Positions 1-8,589 of a DNA stretch of 64,000 bases are shown in pieces (position 1 is the first letter of the stretch; each line of letters begins with the position of its first letter). Source of the stretch: Thiobacillus sp. 63-78 (GTDB lineage: Bacteria; Pseudomonadota; Gammaproteobacteria; Burkholderiales; Thiobacillaceae). The notes under the pieces were generated by a model. It worked only from the letters and a program-made list of their open reading frames with translations. It had not been told where the DNA came from and ran no database searches. Location of the stretch: contig MKWM01000018.1 of the NCBI GenBank assembly GCA_001899765.1, forward strand, positions 124,001 to 188,000. The letters run 5' to 3'. The position numbers were made by a program, and so were the translations under genes.

Positions 1-573
1 CACGCGCGCGGCGGCGGCGTTGATGTTGGGCTTGAGGCCGGGCTGCACGCAGCCTTCGAGGACCAGCATGCGGCGGGGGTGGCGCGGCGCTGGCCGGTCA
101 CCGGCGGGGTCGGTGGCGGGGATGCGTGCCTGGAGCGAAGCGGGTAGCAGCCGGCGCAGGCCCTGGCCAAGTTTCAGCGCGCTCTTGAACAGCAGCGGCG
201 AACCGAGGCCGGTCTTGAGCACGCTGCGCGTCGCGCTTTCGATGGGGCTGCGGCCGACTTTTTTCTCGACGATGTGGCGCCCGATGTCGAGCAGCTTGCC
301 GTATTCAACGCCCGATGGGCAGGTGGTTTCGCAGTTGCGGCAGGTGAGGCAGCGGTCGAGATGCAAGCGGGTCTTCACCGTCGGCGTCGCGCCTTCGAGC
401 ACCTGCTTGATCAGGTAGATGCGGCCGCGCGGCGAGTCGAGCTCGTTGCCGAGCACCTGGTAGGTGGGGCAGGTGGCGAGGCAGAAGCCGCAATGTACGC
501 AGCTGCGAAGAATCCGCTCGGCGACCTCGCCCTCGGGGGTGTTGCGGTAGACGTCGGCGATCCGGGTCTGCAT
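1..573 (-). CDS. glcF: Glycolate oxidase iron-sulfur subunit GlcF (N-terminal part, cut by window start)
   Basis: GlcF carries electrons from the flavin subunits of glycolate dehydrogenase (glycolate to glyoxylate) towards the respiratory chain. The 191 visible residues contain both cysteine clusters typical of the family, CVHCGFCLATCP near residue 25 and CLTCRNCETTCP near residue 75, each binding a [4Fe-4S] cluster. The ATG is at 573-571, one base after the glcE stop codon. The C-terminal CCG-domain half lies beyond base 1. It is the last visible gene of the glcDEF run, so translational coupling with glcE is likely. Confidence 0.93.
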   Translation of the reverse strand, partial: MQTRIADVYRNTPEGEVAERILRSCVHCGFCLATCPTYQVLGNELDSPRGRIYLIKQVLEGATPTVKTRLHLDRCLTCRNCETTCPSGVEYGKLLDIGRHIVEKKVGRSPIESATRSVLKTGLGSPLLFKSALKLGQGLRRLLPASLQARIPATDPAGDRPAPRHPRRMLVLEGCVQPGLKPNINAAAARV

Positions 574-574
574 G

Positions 575-1723
575 TCAGAAGTCGGGGTAGAGCCGGCCGC
601 GGTTGAGGATGCCGCGCGGATCGAAGCGCTGTTTCAGGGCGCGGTGCAGCGTCGCCAGCGCCGGGGCGAGCGGGGCGAAGGCGCCGTCGGCCGGTGCTTT
701 GCCGCGAAACAGGGTGGCATGTCCACCCGCCGTTTTTGCCGTTTCGCGCAGCATCGCGGCGGGCAGGTCGGACGCCAGCCAGCGCACCGCGCCGCCCCAC
801 TCGATCCACAGCGCGTCGCCGAGTTTCAGCGGCGGCGTGGTGGGCTTCACCGCCAGCCGCCATTTATGCCCTTCAGGGTGCAGCGGGCGCTTGTCGAAGA
901 AGGGCGTGGTCTGGTCGCGCAGGCGCTGCCAGAATGCGCTGGCGTCGTGCAGCGGTTCGCCGCCGAGCCGGGCCTGCGCGGCATGCACCGCGGAGGCCGC
1001 GCCAGACAGCCGCACGGTCAGCAGACCCGCGTGCCAGCTGGTCGCCGACAGCGGCAGCGGCTGCCCGGCCCACTGGTTCATTTTTTCGATCGCGGCGGCT
1101 TCGTCGAGTTCGAATTGCAGGGTGGTTTCCCGCGCCGGTTGCGGCAATACCTTGAGCGAGACTTCGGTGATGAGGCCGAGCGTGCCGAGCGCACCGACCA
1201 TCAGGCGCGACACGTCGTAGCCGGCGACGTTCTTGATCACCTGGCCGCCGAAGCGCAGCGGCTGGCCGGTGCCGTCGATCATGCGCACCCCGAGCACGAA
1301 GTCGCGCGCCGCGCCGGCGTAGGGCCGGCGCGGACCCGAGAGGCCGGCGGCGATGCAGCCACCGAGCGTGGCGTTACTCGATTTGGGCGCGCGCAGCGCA
1401 TCGTTTGCCCCCTCGCCCGCTTGCGGGAGAGGGTTGGGGAGAGGGTTGGGGAGAGGGTTGCCGCCAAAGTGCGGCGGCTCGAACGCCAGCATCTGCTCGT
1501 GTTCGGCGAGCAGCGCCTCGATCTCGGCGAGCGGGGTGCCGGCCTGCGCGGTCAGCACCAGCTCCTTCGGCTGGTAGTCGACGACGCCGGTAAGCGCACG
1601 GGTGTTGAGCACTTCGCCTTCATGGGCGTTGCCATAGAAGTCCTTGCTGCCGCCGCCCTGGATGACGAGCGGCGTATTCGCCGCATGGGCCGAGCGAATA
1701 CGGTCGACGAATTCGGTCAACAT
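575..1723 (-). CDS. glcE: Glycolate oxidase FAD-binding subunit GlcE with an in-frame repeat insertion
   Basis: This is a 382-residue FAD-linked oxidase subunit that works with GlcD and GlcF in glycolate oxidation. Family hallmarks are the PCMH-type FAD-binding core (GGGSKDFYG near residue 24, ATLGGCIAAGLSGPRRP near 118, VIKNVAGYDVSRLMVG near 160) and the C-terminal FDPRGILNRGRLY. The ATG at 1723 overlaps the glcD stop (TGATG). Between HFGG and NATLGG the protein carries about 28 extra residues rich in repeated NPLP, encoded by a palindromic/tandem repeat at 1411-1460. Homologues normally run directly from HFG to ATLGG. The frame stays open, so the protein may still fold with a surface loop. 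Confidence 0.92.
   Translation of the reverse strand: MLTEFVDRIRSAHAANTPLVIQGGGSKDFYGNAHEGEVLNTRALTGVVDYQPKELVLTAQAGTPLAEIEALLAEHEQMLAFEPPHFGGNPLPNPLPNPLPQAGEGANDALRAPKSSNATLGGCIAAGLSGPRRPYAGAARDFVLGVRMIDGTGQPLRFGGQVIKNVAGYDVSRLMVGALGTLGLITEVSLKVLPQPARETTLQFELDEAAAIEKMNQWAGQPLPLSATSWHAGLLTVRLSGAASAVHAAQARLGGEPLHDASAFWQRLRDQTTPFFDKRPLHPEGHKWRLAVKPTTPPLKLGDALWIEWGGAVRWLASDLPAAMLRETAKTAGGHATLFRGKAPADGAFAPLAPALATLHRALKQRFDPRGILNRGRLYPDF
1411..1460. repeat. REP-like palindrome plus 12-bp tandem repeat inside glcE
   Basis: CCTCGCCCGC (1411-1420) pairs imperfectly with GCGGGAGAGG (1423-1432). It runs into a 12-bp unit GAGGGTTGGGGA at 1429-1440 and 1441-1452, with a partial third copy at 1453-1460. 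The composition resembles the dispersed 'CCCTC..GAGGG' repeats common between genes in proteobacteria, but here the element sits in a coding sequence and adds Asn-Pro-Leu-Pro repeats in frame. Confidence 0.8.
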
Positions 1724-3174
1724 CAGAACCTCGGCAGTTCCGGATGCGCCAGCTGCCCGCCGTGGACGTGCATCGCGCCCCACTCGGCGCAGCGGTGCAG
1801 CTCCGGAACGGCTTTGCCGGGGTTGAGCAGGGTATCGGGATCGAACGCGGCCTTCACGTCGTGGAAGCGCGCGAGTTCCGGGGGTGCGAACTGCGCGCAC
1901 ATCTGCCTGATCTTCTCCAGGCCGACGCCGTGCTCGCCGGTGATGGTGCCGCCGGCCTCGACGCACAGTTCGAGAATTTTACCGCCGAAGGCCTCGGCCT
2001 TGGCGAGTTCGCCCGGCAGGTTGGCGTCGAACAGGATCAGCGGATGCAGGTTGCCGTCGCCCGCATGAAACACGTTGGCCACCGGGAGACCGTATTCCGC
2101 GCTCATCTCGCCGATGCGTTTCAGCACGTGCGGCAACCGGGCGCGCGGGATGGTGCCGTCCATGCAGTAGTAGTCGGGTGCCAGCCGGCCCACCGCGGGG
2201 AACGCCGCCTTGCGTCCGGCCCAGAATTTCAGCCGCTGCTCCTCGCTCTCGGCGGTGTGAATCTCGGTCGCGCCGGAGGCCGCAAGCACGTCGTGCACGG
2301 TGAGGATGTCGTCCGACACTTCCTCGTTGACGCCGTCGACCTCGCACAGCAGCAGCGCCTCGGTCATCGGATAGCCGGCGTGGACGAAGGCCTCGGCGGC
2401 CTCGATGGCGAGGCGGTCCATCATTTCGAGGCCCGCCGGGACCACCCCGGCGGCGATGATGTTGCCGACCGCCGCGCCGGCCTGCGCCACGTCGTCGAAC
2501 GCCGCCAGCACCACCTGCGCGCGCTCGGGGCGCGGCAACAGCTTGACCGTGACTTCGGTGATCACCGCCAGCATGCCTTCCGAGCCGGTCATGAGCGCCA
2601 GGAGGTCATAGCCGGGGGTATCGAGCGCATCGCTGCCGATTTCCAGCAACTGGCCGTCGATGGTCCAGGCGCGCAGCTTCATGATGTTGTGCACCGTGAG
2701 GCCGTACTTCAGGCAGTGCACGCCGCCGGAGTTTTCCGCCACGTTGCCGCCGATCGAGCAGGCGATCTGCGACGACGGGTCGGGCGCGTAATAAAGATGG
2801 TGCGGTGCGACGGCTTCGGAAATCGCGAGATTGCGTACGCCCGGCTCGACCACCGCTGTTCTGGCGAGCGGGTCGATCACCTTGATGCGGTTGAGCTTGG
2901 CCAGCACCAGCAGCACCGCGCCGTCGACCGGCAGGGCGCCGGCGGCCAGCCCGGTGCCGGCGCCGCGCGCCACCACCGCGATCCGGTTTTCATGACACAG
3001 CCGCAGGACCGCCGCCACCTGCGCTTCGTCTTCCGGCAGCACCACCACGTCGGGCGTGTTGCGATACGCCGACAGGCCGTCGCTCTCGAACGGCACGAGA
3101 TCCTCGCGCGCGTAGAGCACGCAATGGTCGGGCAACAGTTTGCGTAGCTGGGACAGGAAGGCGGGACTGAGCAT
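1723..3174 (-). CDS. glcD: Glycolate oxidase subunit GlcD (FAD-linked)
   Basis: The 483-residue catalytic flavoprotein subunit oxidises glycolate (and possibly D-lactate) to the 2-oxo acid. The FAD/PCMH region shows GAGTGLAAGALPV near residue 70 and GGNVAENSGGVHCLKYG near 145. The C-terminal oxidase domain has HAGDGNLHP and TGEHGVGLEKI, which are diagnostic of the GlcD/DLD family. Length is normal. The start follows the DUF1537 kinase by 18 bp and the stop overlaps the glcE start. In an autotroph this would remove 2-phosphoglycolate-derived glycolate made by the RuBisCO oxygenase reaction (inference). Confidence 0.95.
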   Translation of the reverse strand: MLSPAFLSQLRKLLPDHCVLYAREDLVPFESDGLSAYRNTPDVVVLPEDEAQVAAVLRLCHENRIAVVARGAGTGLAAGALPVDGAVLLVLAKLNRIKVIDPLARTAVVEPGVRNLAISEAVAPHHLYYAPDPSSQIACSIGGNVAENSGGVHCLKYGLTVHNIMKLRAWTIDGQLLEIGSDALDTPGYDLLALMTGSEGMLAVITEVTVKLLPRPERAQVVLAAFDDVAQAGAAVGNIIAAGVVPAGLEMMDRLAIEAAEAFVHAGYPMTEALLLCEVDGVNEEVSDDILTVHDVLAASGATEIHTAESEEQRLKFWAGRKAAFPAVGRLAPDYYCMDGTIPRARLPHVLKRIGEMSAEYGLPVANVFHAGDGNLHPLILFDANLPGELAKAEAFGGKILELCVEAGGTITGEHGVGLEKIRQMCAQFAPPELARFHDVKAAFDPDTLLNPGKAVPELHRCAEWGAMHVHGGQLAHPELPRF

Positions 3175-3192
3175 GAAAGACGGCGTGTACGT

Positions 3193-4527
3193 TCAGGCTA
3201 CGAGTGTAGCCGGGCTTGCCGACGCGTGCGAGGGTGCGAGCCGCCGGTAGGCTTCGGCCAGCGCGCCGTCGCCGCCGACGTTGCCGGGAAAGATGACGAC
3301 GGGCAATTGCGGCAAGCGGTGGCCGGGCGGCGTCTGCACCACGGTGACGCCGGGCAGGATCTGCCCCAGCACGCGCGACGCGGTCAGTTCGAGCCCGGTC
3401 GACAACACGTCGTTGGAGGTGATGCCACCCTTGCTGATGAGGAAGCCGAGCGTTGCCGGCAACCGCTTCACCACGTCCATCAGCGTTACGGAAACCACTT
3501 CGCCGAAGGCCAGGCGCTCGGCCGCGCTGGCGAACTGCAATTCGGCGCGGCTGGTGAACACCACCGGAGTGAGACCCTGCGCGTGGGCGTGGGCAATGCT
3601 TGCAGAGAGTTGATCGACCACGGCCACGCGTTCCGCCGGCAGGCGGGTGACGTCGAGCGGCAGGCCGATCACGCCGCGTTCCTTCAACAGCGCGGTCAGC
3701 TGCGCGGTGGTCCTGGCGACGTGCGAACCGACGATGATGGCGCCGGGCCGGCCGCCGCGCACCAGCGTGGCGAAGGCTTCGGCGGCGACCGGCTGCGGCG
3801 GCAGCCGGGCGAGTGCGGTCAGGAGCGAAGCCGCACTGCGGAACAAGAGCCGTTTGCCTCCGGCTGCCGCGTTCAGCACGGCGTCGGCGAAGACGCGGTA
3901 GTCGTCCGGCGTGTCGCCGTCGACCGCGCCGACGGCGTTGTGCGCGAGCGAAGCGAGCCAGGCGTCCGCCTTGCCTGCACGCAGGTCGGCAAGCGTCAGC
4001 CGCGCCACATCTTTGGACGCCACGCGGCCGCCGGTCTTCTCCGCGACGTAATCGGGCAGGAACGCCGTCGTGTAGCCGAACACCGCGTCGCGCGCGAATT
4101 CGGTCTCGTGGGTCGGTACCGGCGTGCCGTCGACGATCAGATAATGCGTGCCGTCGCGCGTCACGCGTCCGCCCTCGAAAAACGCGGGCGTGAGCAGCGT
4201 CGCGTCGAACGGTCCGAGGACGTCGTTCATCACGTCGGTTTCCACCGGGTAGTGGCCGCGCAGGGTCGAATCCGAGCGCGACACGAACAGCACCGTCCCG
4301 GCGTAATCGGCGAGCGCGGCCTTGAGGTTGTCGCACACCTCGCGCGTGACCGCGGCGGCGCGCGTGGCATCCATCCCACGCGTGTTGGTCAGCACGAAGA
4401 ACAGCGGGGCCGCGTCGGCCAGCGCCGTCTTCAGCGTGGCGACGTCCCAGCGCGTCAGCAGCAGGCAGGCGTGCACCGTCTGCGAACCGGTCGGGTCGTC
4501 GTCGAGAACGATGATTTTCGGGTTCAT
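3193..4527 (-). CDS. Four-carbon acid sugar kinase family protein (DUF1537, OtnK-like)
   Basis: A 444-residue kinase of the DUF1537 family, whose characterised members phosphorylate 3-oxo-tetronates, threonate or erythronate. The N-terminal substrate domain begins with LDDDPTGSQTVHAC, then VSRSDSTLRGHYP near residue 95. The C-terminal nucleotide-binding domain shows LISKGGITSNDVL and PGNVGGDGALAEAYRRL. I chose ATG 4527 because it starts the conserved MNPKIIVLDDDPTGS segment; an in-frame upstream start at 4554 would overlap the previous gene. The gene lies between a thiamine-diphosphate enzyme and glcD in one operon, so its substrate is probably a short hydroxy acid feeding C2/C4 metabolism (inference). 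Confidence 0.9.
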   Translation of the reverse strand: MNPKIIVLDDDPTGSQTVHACLLLTRWDVATLKTALADAAPLFFVLTNTRGMDATRAAAVTREVCDNLKAALADYAGTVLFVSRSDSTLRGHYPVETDVMNDVLGPFDATLLTPAFFEGGRVTRDGTHYLIVDGTPVPTHETEFARDAVFGYTTAFLPDYVAEKTGGRVASKDVARLTLADLRAGKADAWLASLAHNAVGAVDGDTPDDYRVFADAVLNAAAGGKRLLFRSAASLLTALARLPPQPVAAEAFATLVRGGRPGAIIVGSHVARTTAQLTALLKERGVIGLPLDVTRLPAERVAVVDQLSASIAHAHAQGLTPVVFTSRAELQFASAAERLAFGEVVSVTLMDVVKRLPATLGFLISKGGITSNDVLSTGLELTASRVLGQILPGVTVVQTPPGHRLPQLPVVIFPGNVGGDGALAEAYRRLAPSHASASPATLVA

Positions 4528-4543
4528 GGGGAAACCTTTGTTT

Positions 4544-6799
4544 TCAAGCCGCAACGCGCTCCAGCATCGCCAGCGCGCGCTCGGCCATCGCCTGCGCGTT
4601 CATGCCGTTGAAGTCGAACAGCTGCTGCGGGCTGGCGGTGGTCTCGCCGCGCTTCCAGCAGAACACGTCGCGCTCGCGCGCCTGGCTGCGCAGCAGCACC
4701 GGTTCGAGCGGACCGGCAGGCCCGCCGCTGACCGCGATCAGCACGTCGCCGTCGAACATCGTCTTGAACGTGGCGTCGTCCATGAAACGGCCGTCGGGTT
4801 CCGACACGCTGTCCCACAGCACGTCGCCCGGGCGGTACAGGCGGCGCGGGTTGACCACGGCGACGATACGCGAACCGATGCCGGCCTCCGCCAGTTTCCC
4901 GGCGGCGGCGAACACCGGGCCCAGCACCATGTCGCCGGTCACCGCGAAGACGACGGTGTGCGAGCCTGTCGTTTCCTGCAGCAGCGTCGCGCCGTCGTCG
5001 ATCGCCTGGAAACTTTGTTCCATCGTCGCATGGATCGGCAGCGGCGACTTCGACGCGGTGATGACGATGCCCTTGTTGCGTTGCTTCAAGGCCCAGTCGT
5101 AGCTCGCCTGGATCATGTTGGCGTCGACCGGGAACAGCGGGTAGACGTTGCCATTCCGCATCATCGCGGCGAAGTAGCTTTCGATTTCGGGGCGCTGATG
5201 GGTCCAGCCGTTGCGGCCCTGCTCGAGCGCGCCGGCGGTGAACAGGCACACCGTCGCCGGGGTCGGGCGGCGCAGTTCGGCCATCGCCTGCGTCACCGTC
5301 TGCCAGATCGGCAGGCCGTTGATCGCGAACGACTCGTAGCTGCACCACAGGCTACGCCCGCCGAACAGCGACACGCCGACGGCAAGGCCGGCGCAGGCGT
5401 CCTCGTTGAGCGGCTCGTAGACCTGGCCCGACGGGCCCTGAAAGTAGAGATCGTCGGCGGTCGGATGGCGGATCGTCAGCGCCTTGTTGATGTTGGCCAT
5501 GCCCGACGCTTCGTTGCCGTCGGCGTTGGTGACGACGAATAGCGGGTCGCGGCGGCCGACTTCGGCGACGACGTGGCCGAAGGCGGTGGTCGGCACGTGG
5601 TTCTCGCCGACGGCGAATTCATTCAACGGCAGGCCGTCGAGGCTGGGCAATGCGCGCACGCTTTCGGTCACTGCGGTCTTGGCGGCGGGGCCGCCGCCGG
5701 CGTGGCGGAAGTTCTCGCGCGTCACCTTCCACGCCTGGATCGGCAGCGCGCGGCGCTGCAATCCATCCTTCACGTCGTCGGAATCGAGCGTGTGGTGCGC
5801 GTAGAGGTTGTGCGACTTGGCGCCGCTGGCGTGCACGCCAGCGCCCTTCAACTGCTTGACGATGAGGCAGGCGCGGCGGCCGCCCAATGCACTTTTCGCG
5901 GCGGCGTCGGCGGCCTCGAGGATGGCGCCGGTGAAGGCCATGCGCGCGGCGAAGCCGAAGGTCGTGGAGTCGGCGTAGGCCGACGTCGTCGGCCCCTGAT
6001 CAGGGTAGCCCGGGGCGTCGGGCGTGTCGGCAAAGTCGCGCGCGTCGACCAGATGCACCTCGTCGAAGCCGTGCGCGCGCCAGTAGGCGGTCATGCGCGC
6101 GTTGTCCCACAGCGACACCATGCTGTGGTGTTCCTGCGAATAGCCGTTCCACACCAGCACCGGCAGATAGTTGGTGACGTCCGGATACGCCGTGGCGAAG
6201 TGCTGGAACGCGCTCATGATGTAGGGCTCGCCCAAGCCCCCGTCGCCGATGGTCACCGGGAACAGTTTGTCGCGGTGCAGGTAGGCGCCGGCCATGGCGA
6301 AGTGCTGGCCCTGTCCCAAGGGGCCTGCGGGGGCCAGCAGGCCGGGGATCGCGCCGGATAGGTGGCCCAGCAGGCCATGACGCTCGCGGAAGCGCGCGCG
6401 CATCTCGGCCACGCTATGGATGCCCATGGCTTCCAGCGAGGTGTCGAGGAACATTGCCGAATAGAAACCCGGCGCGTGGTGGCCGACCTCGGTCACCATA
6501 TTGCGGTGGCCCAAGAGATGCAGCGCGGCGACGGCGTCGGCGCTGGAGGCGAAGCCGCCCGGGTGGCCCGACGACTTGCTGCCGGTGACCTGCAGCGTGA
6601 GATAACGCAGCGCGTCGGCGGCGAGCAGGGTCTGGTAGACGGCGGCTTCGCTGGTGGCGTCGGGCAGCGCCGGCTGACCGGGGCCCAACAGCGGCGCGGC
6701 GCCCAAGCGGTCGATTTCGGGGAAGCTGGCGGCGAAATACTGGATGCCCTCGCAGAAGGCGGGCACGGTCTCGGGAGTGGACTGCATCTGGGCGCTCAT
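4544..6799 (-). CDS. Thiamine-diphosphate-dependent transketolase/phosphoketolase-like enzyme
   Basis: A 751-residue ThDP enzyme. SGHPGGFASSADAV near residue 77 and IGDGGLGEPYIMSAFQH near 190 correspond to the pyrophosphate/Mg-binding part of the transketolase-phosphoketolase superfamily. A pyrimidine-binding and a C-terminal domain follow (NADGNEASGM, QGPSGQVYEPLNED, then IVAVVNPRRLYRPGD). It is not a standard TktA. Family relatives are often annotated as phosphoketolase-like or 'xylulose 5-phosphate 3-epimerase', so the exact reaction is open. ATG 6799 has an upstream AGGATT and avoids a weak longer start at 6883 that would run through the operator region. It is the first gene of the operon facing the IclR regulator. 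Confidence 0.82.
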   Translation of the reverse strand: MSAQMQSTPETVPAFCEGIQYFAASFPEIDRLGAAPLLGPGQPALPDATSEAAVYQTLLAADALRYLTLQVTGSKSSGHPGGFASSADAVAALHLLGHRNMVTEVGHHAPGFYSAMFLDTSLEAMGIHSVAEMRARFRERHGLLGHLSGAIPGLLAPAGPLGQGQHFAMAGAYLHRDKLFPVTIGDGGLGEPYIMSAFQHFATAYPDVTNYLPVLVWNGYSQEHHSMVSLWDNARMTAYWRAHGFDEVHLVDARDFADTPDAPGYPDQGPTTSAYADSTTFGFAARMAFTGAILEAADAAAKSALGGRRACLIVKQLKGAGVHASGAKSHNLYAHHTLDSDDVKDGLQRRALPIQAWKVTRENFRHAGGGPAAKTAVTESVRALPSLDGLPLNEFAVGENHVPTTAFGHVVAEVGRRDPLFVVTNADGNEASGMANINKALTIRHPTADDLYFQGPSGQVYEPLNEDACAGLAVGVSLFGGRSLWCSYESFAINGLPIWQTVTQAMAELRRPTPATVCLFTAGALEQGRNGWTHQRPEIESYFAAMMRNGNVYPLFPVDANMIQASYDWALKQRNKGIVITASKSPLPIHATMEQSFQAIDDGATLLQETTGSHTVVFAVTGDMVLGPVFAAAGKLAEAGIGSRIVAVVNPRRLYRPGDVLWDSVSEPDGRFMDDATFKTMFDGDVLIAVSGGPAGPLEPVLLRSQARERDVFCWKRGETTASPQQLFDFNGMNAQAMAERALAMLERVAA

Positions 6800-6808
6800 G
6801 GTTAATCC

Positions 6809-6843
6809 TTTCACAGTGTGAAAATGTTTCACATAATGTGAAA
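6809..6843. promoter_or_regulatory. Twin perfect palindromes, probable IclR-family operators
   Basis: Two perfect palindromes lie in the divergent promoter: TTTCACAGTGTGAAA at 6809-6823 and TTTCACATAATGTGAAA at 6827-6843. A weaker related site, TTTCACATTGCGTGATAAA, is at 6878-6896 next to the regulator start. Centres of the first two are about 19 bp apart. Their position, 10 bp before the transketolase-like start and about 65 bp before the regulator start, suits control of both directions. Confidence 0.75.
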
Positions 6844-6906
6844 CGATGGGCGTATTGAAGCAGTAAACTGCTCGCAATTTCACATTGCGTGATAAATTTT
6901 CACCTT

Positions 6907-7671
6907 ATGAAAAACAGCGTCTCCTCTATTCAGGTCATCGATCGCGCCATGGCGCTGGTCGGTCTCCTGTCCCGCGCACCGGGTCCGGTCAGCCTGACCC
7001 GTCTGGCCGAGCAGAGCGGCCTGCATACGGCCAGCGCGCACCGCATCCTGGGCGCGCTGATGGCGCATGGCCTTGTAGAAAAGACGGGTGCCGGCGAATA
7101 CGATCTGGGCGTGCGCTGGCTGGAAGTGGGCAATCGCTTACGTGCACGGCTCAATATCCGCCAGGTGGCGATGCCGTGCATGCAGCAATTGGCGGAACTG
7201 ACCGGCGAGACGGTCAACCTGATCGTGCGGCGCGGCGACGAGGCGGTCTACGTCGAGCGGGTGTCGGGCGGTCGCGCGATGATCCAGGTGGTGCAGGTGG
7301 TGGGCGCGCACGCCCCGCTGCACGTCACCGCCGTCGGCAAGATCTTTCTCGCCGAGGACAGCGCCAGCGGCGTGCTGGGCTATGCCGAGCGTACCGGGCT
7401 GCCCGCCTATACCTGCAATACCCTGACCACACTGGAACGCCTGACGGAAGAACTGGGCGTTATTCGCCGCGAACAACTGGCGCGTGACCGCGAGGAGGCC
7501 GAACTGGGGGTGGCGTGCATCGGCGCGCCGGTACGCGACGCCGAAGGCAAGCTGGTCGCCGGTCTGTCGATCTCGGCGCCCGCCGACCGCCACAAGCCGG
7601 GCTGGGCCGAGGCATTGCAGGACGCGGCACGGCGGATCGGCGCCGCGCTGGGTTACCAGGCCATCGCCTGA
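6907..7671 (+). CDS. IclR family transcriptional regulator
   Basis: A 254-residue regulator with an N-terminal winged helix-turn-helix (roughly residues 8-70, LTRLAEQSGLHTASAHRIL) and a C-terminal IclR effector domain (HVTAVGKIFLAE, VRDAEGKLVAGLSISAP). IclR proteins typically bind small organic acids such as glyoxylate or pyruvate and repress or activate a divergent operon. ATG 6907 was preferred over GTG 6889 because the protein starts at the usual distance from the HTH. The palindromes at 6809-6843 are the likely targets, making glycolate or a related acid a plausible effector (inference). Confidence 0.92.
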   Translation: MKNSVSSIQVIDRAMALVGLLSRAPGPVSLTRLAEQSGLHTASAHRILGALMAHGLVEKTGAGEYDLGVRWLEVGNRLRARLNIRQVAMPCMQQLAELTGETVNLIVRRGDEAVYVERVSGGRAMIQVVQVVGAHAPLHVTAVGKIFLAEDSASGVLGYAERTGLPAYTCNTLTTLERLTEELGVIRREQLARDREEAELGVACIGAPVRDAEGKLVAGLSISAPADRHKPGWAEALQDAARRIGAALGYQAIA

Positions 7672-7824
7672 AATGAAGCGGCGGAGCGGGTGTAGCGCCG
7701 TGCCCGCGCTGTCGGGGGATTTTACAAATCGCCCCGCTATGCACTCCCTCAGGCGGGGTGCAGGCATCCATGATGCATGTAAGTCGTTGTATTCAATAAT
7801 TGATTTCTCCGCACGAGTGTGGGC

Positions 7825-7840
7825 TGGCATGCTCCGTGCT
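7825..7840 (+). promoter_or_regulatory. Candidate sigma-54 (-24/-12) promoter of the PEP-CTERM gene
   Basis: TGGCATGCTCCGTGCT matches the RpoN pattern TGGCAYG-N4-TTGCW with correct GG-GC spacing and one mismatch in the -12 box. It lies about 88 bp upstream of the PEP-CTERM start. PEP-CTERM genes in several species are controlled by RpoN together with the PrsK/PrsR two-component pair (established knowledge), which supports the call. The rest of 7672-7927 holds no convincing ORF. Confidence 0.6.
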
Positions 7841-7927
7841 CACCCACCGACAGGCTGGGACGGGCAGACGCCATGAACAGGAAATCGCCTGCCAGCGCAC
7901 ACGACAACAAGCGGAAATGAGGAGAAA

Positions 7928-8518
7928 ATGAAAACCAAGCTGAACACACTGAGCCTGGCGTTCCTGCTGGCGGCGGGCATGACCACGGCCCATGCGGCGT
8001 ACATCGAATCCGGGGATGCCTCGAATGATCTGGCATCCGCCCAACTGGCAACCGATATGCAGATCCAGGGCACGATCGACCAGGGCGACACGGGAGATGT
8101 GTACCGACTCGTTTTCGCGACTGGCGGCCTGCTGACGATCAACGCCACCGGCCAGATCGACACCAACATCGCCCTCTTCGATGCCGGCTTCCAGGCGCTG
8201 GCCGGTAACGACGATTCTAATAGCCTCGATTCGATGCTGACCTATGTCATCGGTGCCGGGACCTATTACATCGGCATCGGCGATTACGCCATGTACGCGA
8301 TCAGTGCCAGCAACCAGGCCTGGTTCATGGATGGCCTGCCGCCGGCCGGATTCGGTACCGTGTCACGCATCGAAAACCTGATCTCGATCGATCCGGGCGC
8401 CTACACGCTGACCCTGTCCCTGCAACCGCGGAGCAACGGGGTGCCGGAACCTGCCACGCTGGGGCTGCTGGGCCTGGGGCTGCTCGGAATGGGCATGATG
8501 CGGCGCAAACGGGCCTGA
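7928..8518 (+). CDS. PEP-CTERM sorting domain-containing surface/secreted protein
   Basis: A 196-residue exported protein. It has an N-terminal signal peptide (hydrophobic core LSLAFLLAAGM, cleavage near AHA-AY) and a beta-rich middle resembling bacterial pre-peptidase C-terminal domains (GDTGDVYRLVF, GAGTYYIGIGDY). The C terminus VPEPATLGLLGLGLLGMGMM followed by RRKRA is the classic PEP-CTERM exosortase signal: Pro-Glu-Pro motif, transmembrane helix, basic tail. Start ATG 7928 has AGGAG seven bases upstream. It is monocistronic, with a terminator 45 bp after the stop. The exosortase (EpsH/XrtA) is not in this window. Confidence 0.93.
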   Translation: MKTKLNTLSLAFLLAAGMTTAHAAYIESGDASNDLASAQLATDMQIQGTIDQGDTGDVYRLVFATGGLLTINATGQIDTNIALFDAGFQALAGNDDSNSLDSMLTYVIGAGTYYIGIGDYAMYAISASNQAWFMDGLPPAGFGTVSRIENLISIDPGAYTLTLSLQPRSNGVPEPATLGLLGLGLLGMGMMRRKRA

Positions 8519-8562
8519 TCCGGGTCATTCAGGGATGCCCCGGCTGCCGCATGCCGGCGCTC

Positions 8563-8589
8563 AAGCCCGACCTCGGTGTCGGGCTTTTT
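8563..8589 (+). terminator. Rho-independent terminator after the PEP-CTERM gene
   Basis: AAGCCCGAC (8563-8571) and GTCGGGCTT (8578-8586) form a nine-base stem around a six-base loop, running into five T residues ending at 8589. It is correctly placed downstream of the stop at 8518. Confidence 0.85.

Noticed and set aside
572..3147. Long plus-strand frames opposite glcE and glcD
   Set aside because: Shadows created by strong third-position GC bias of the real genes.
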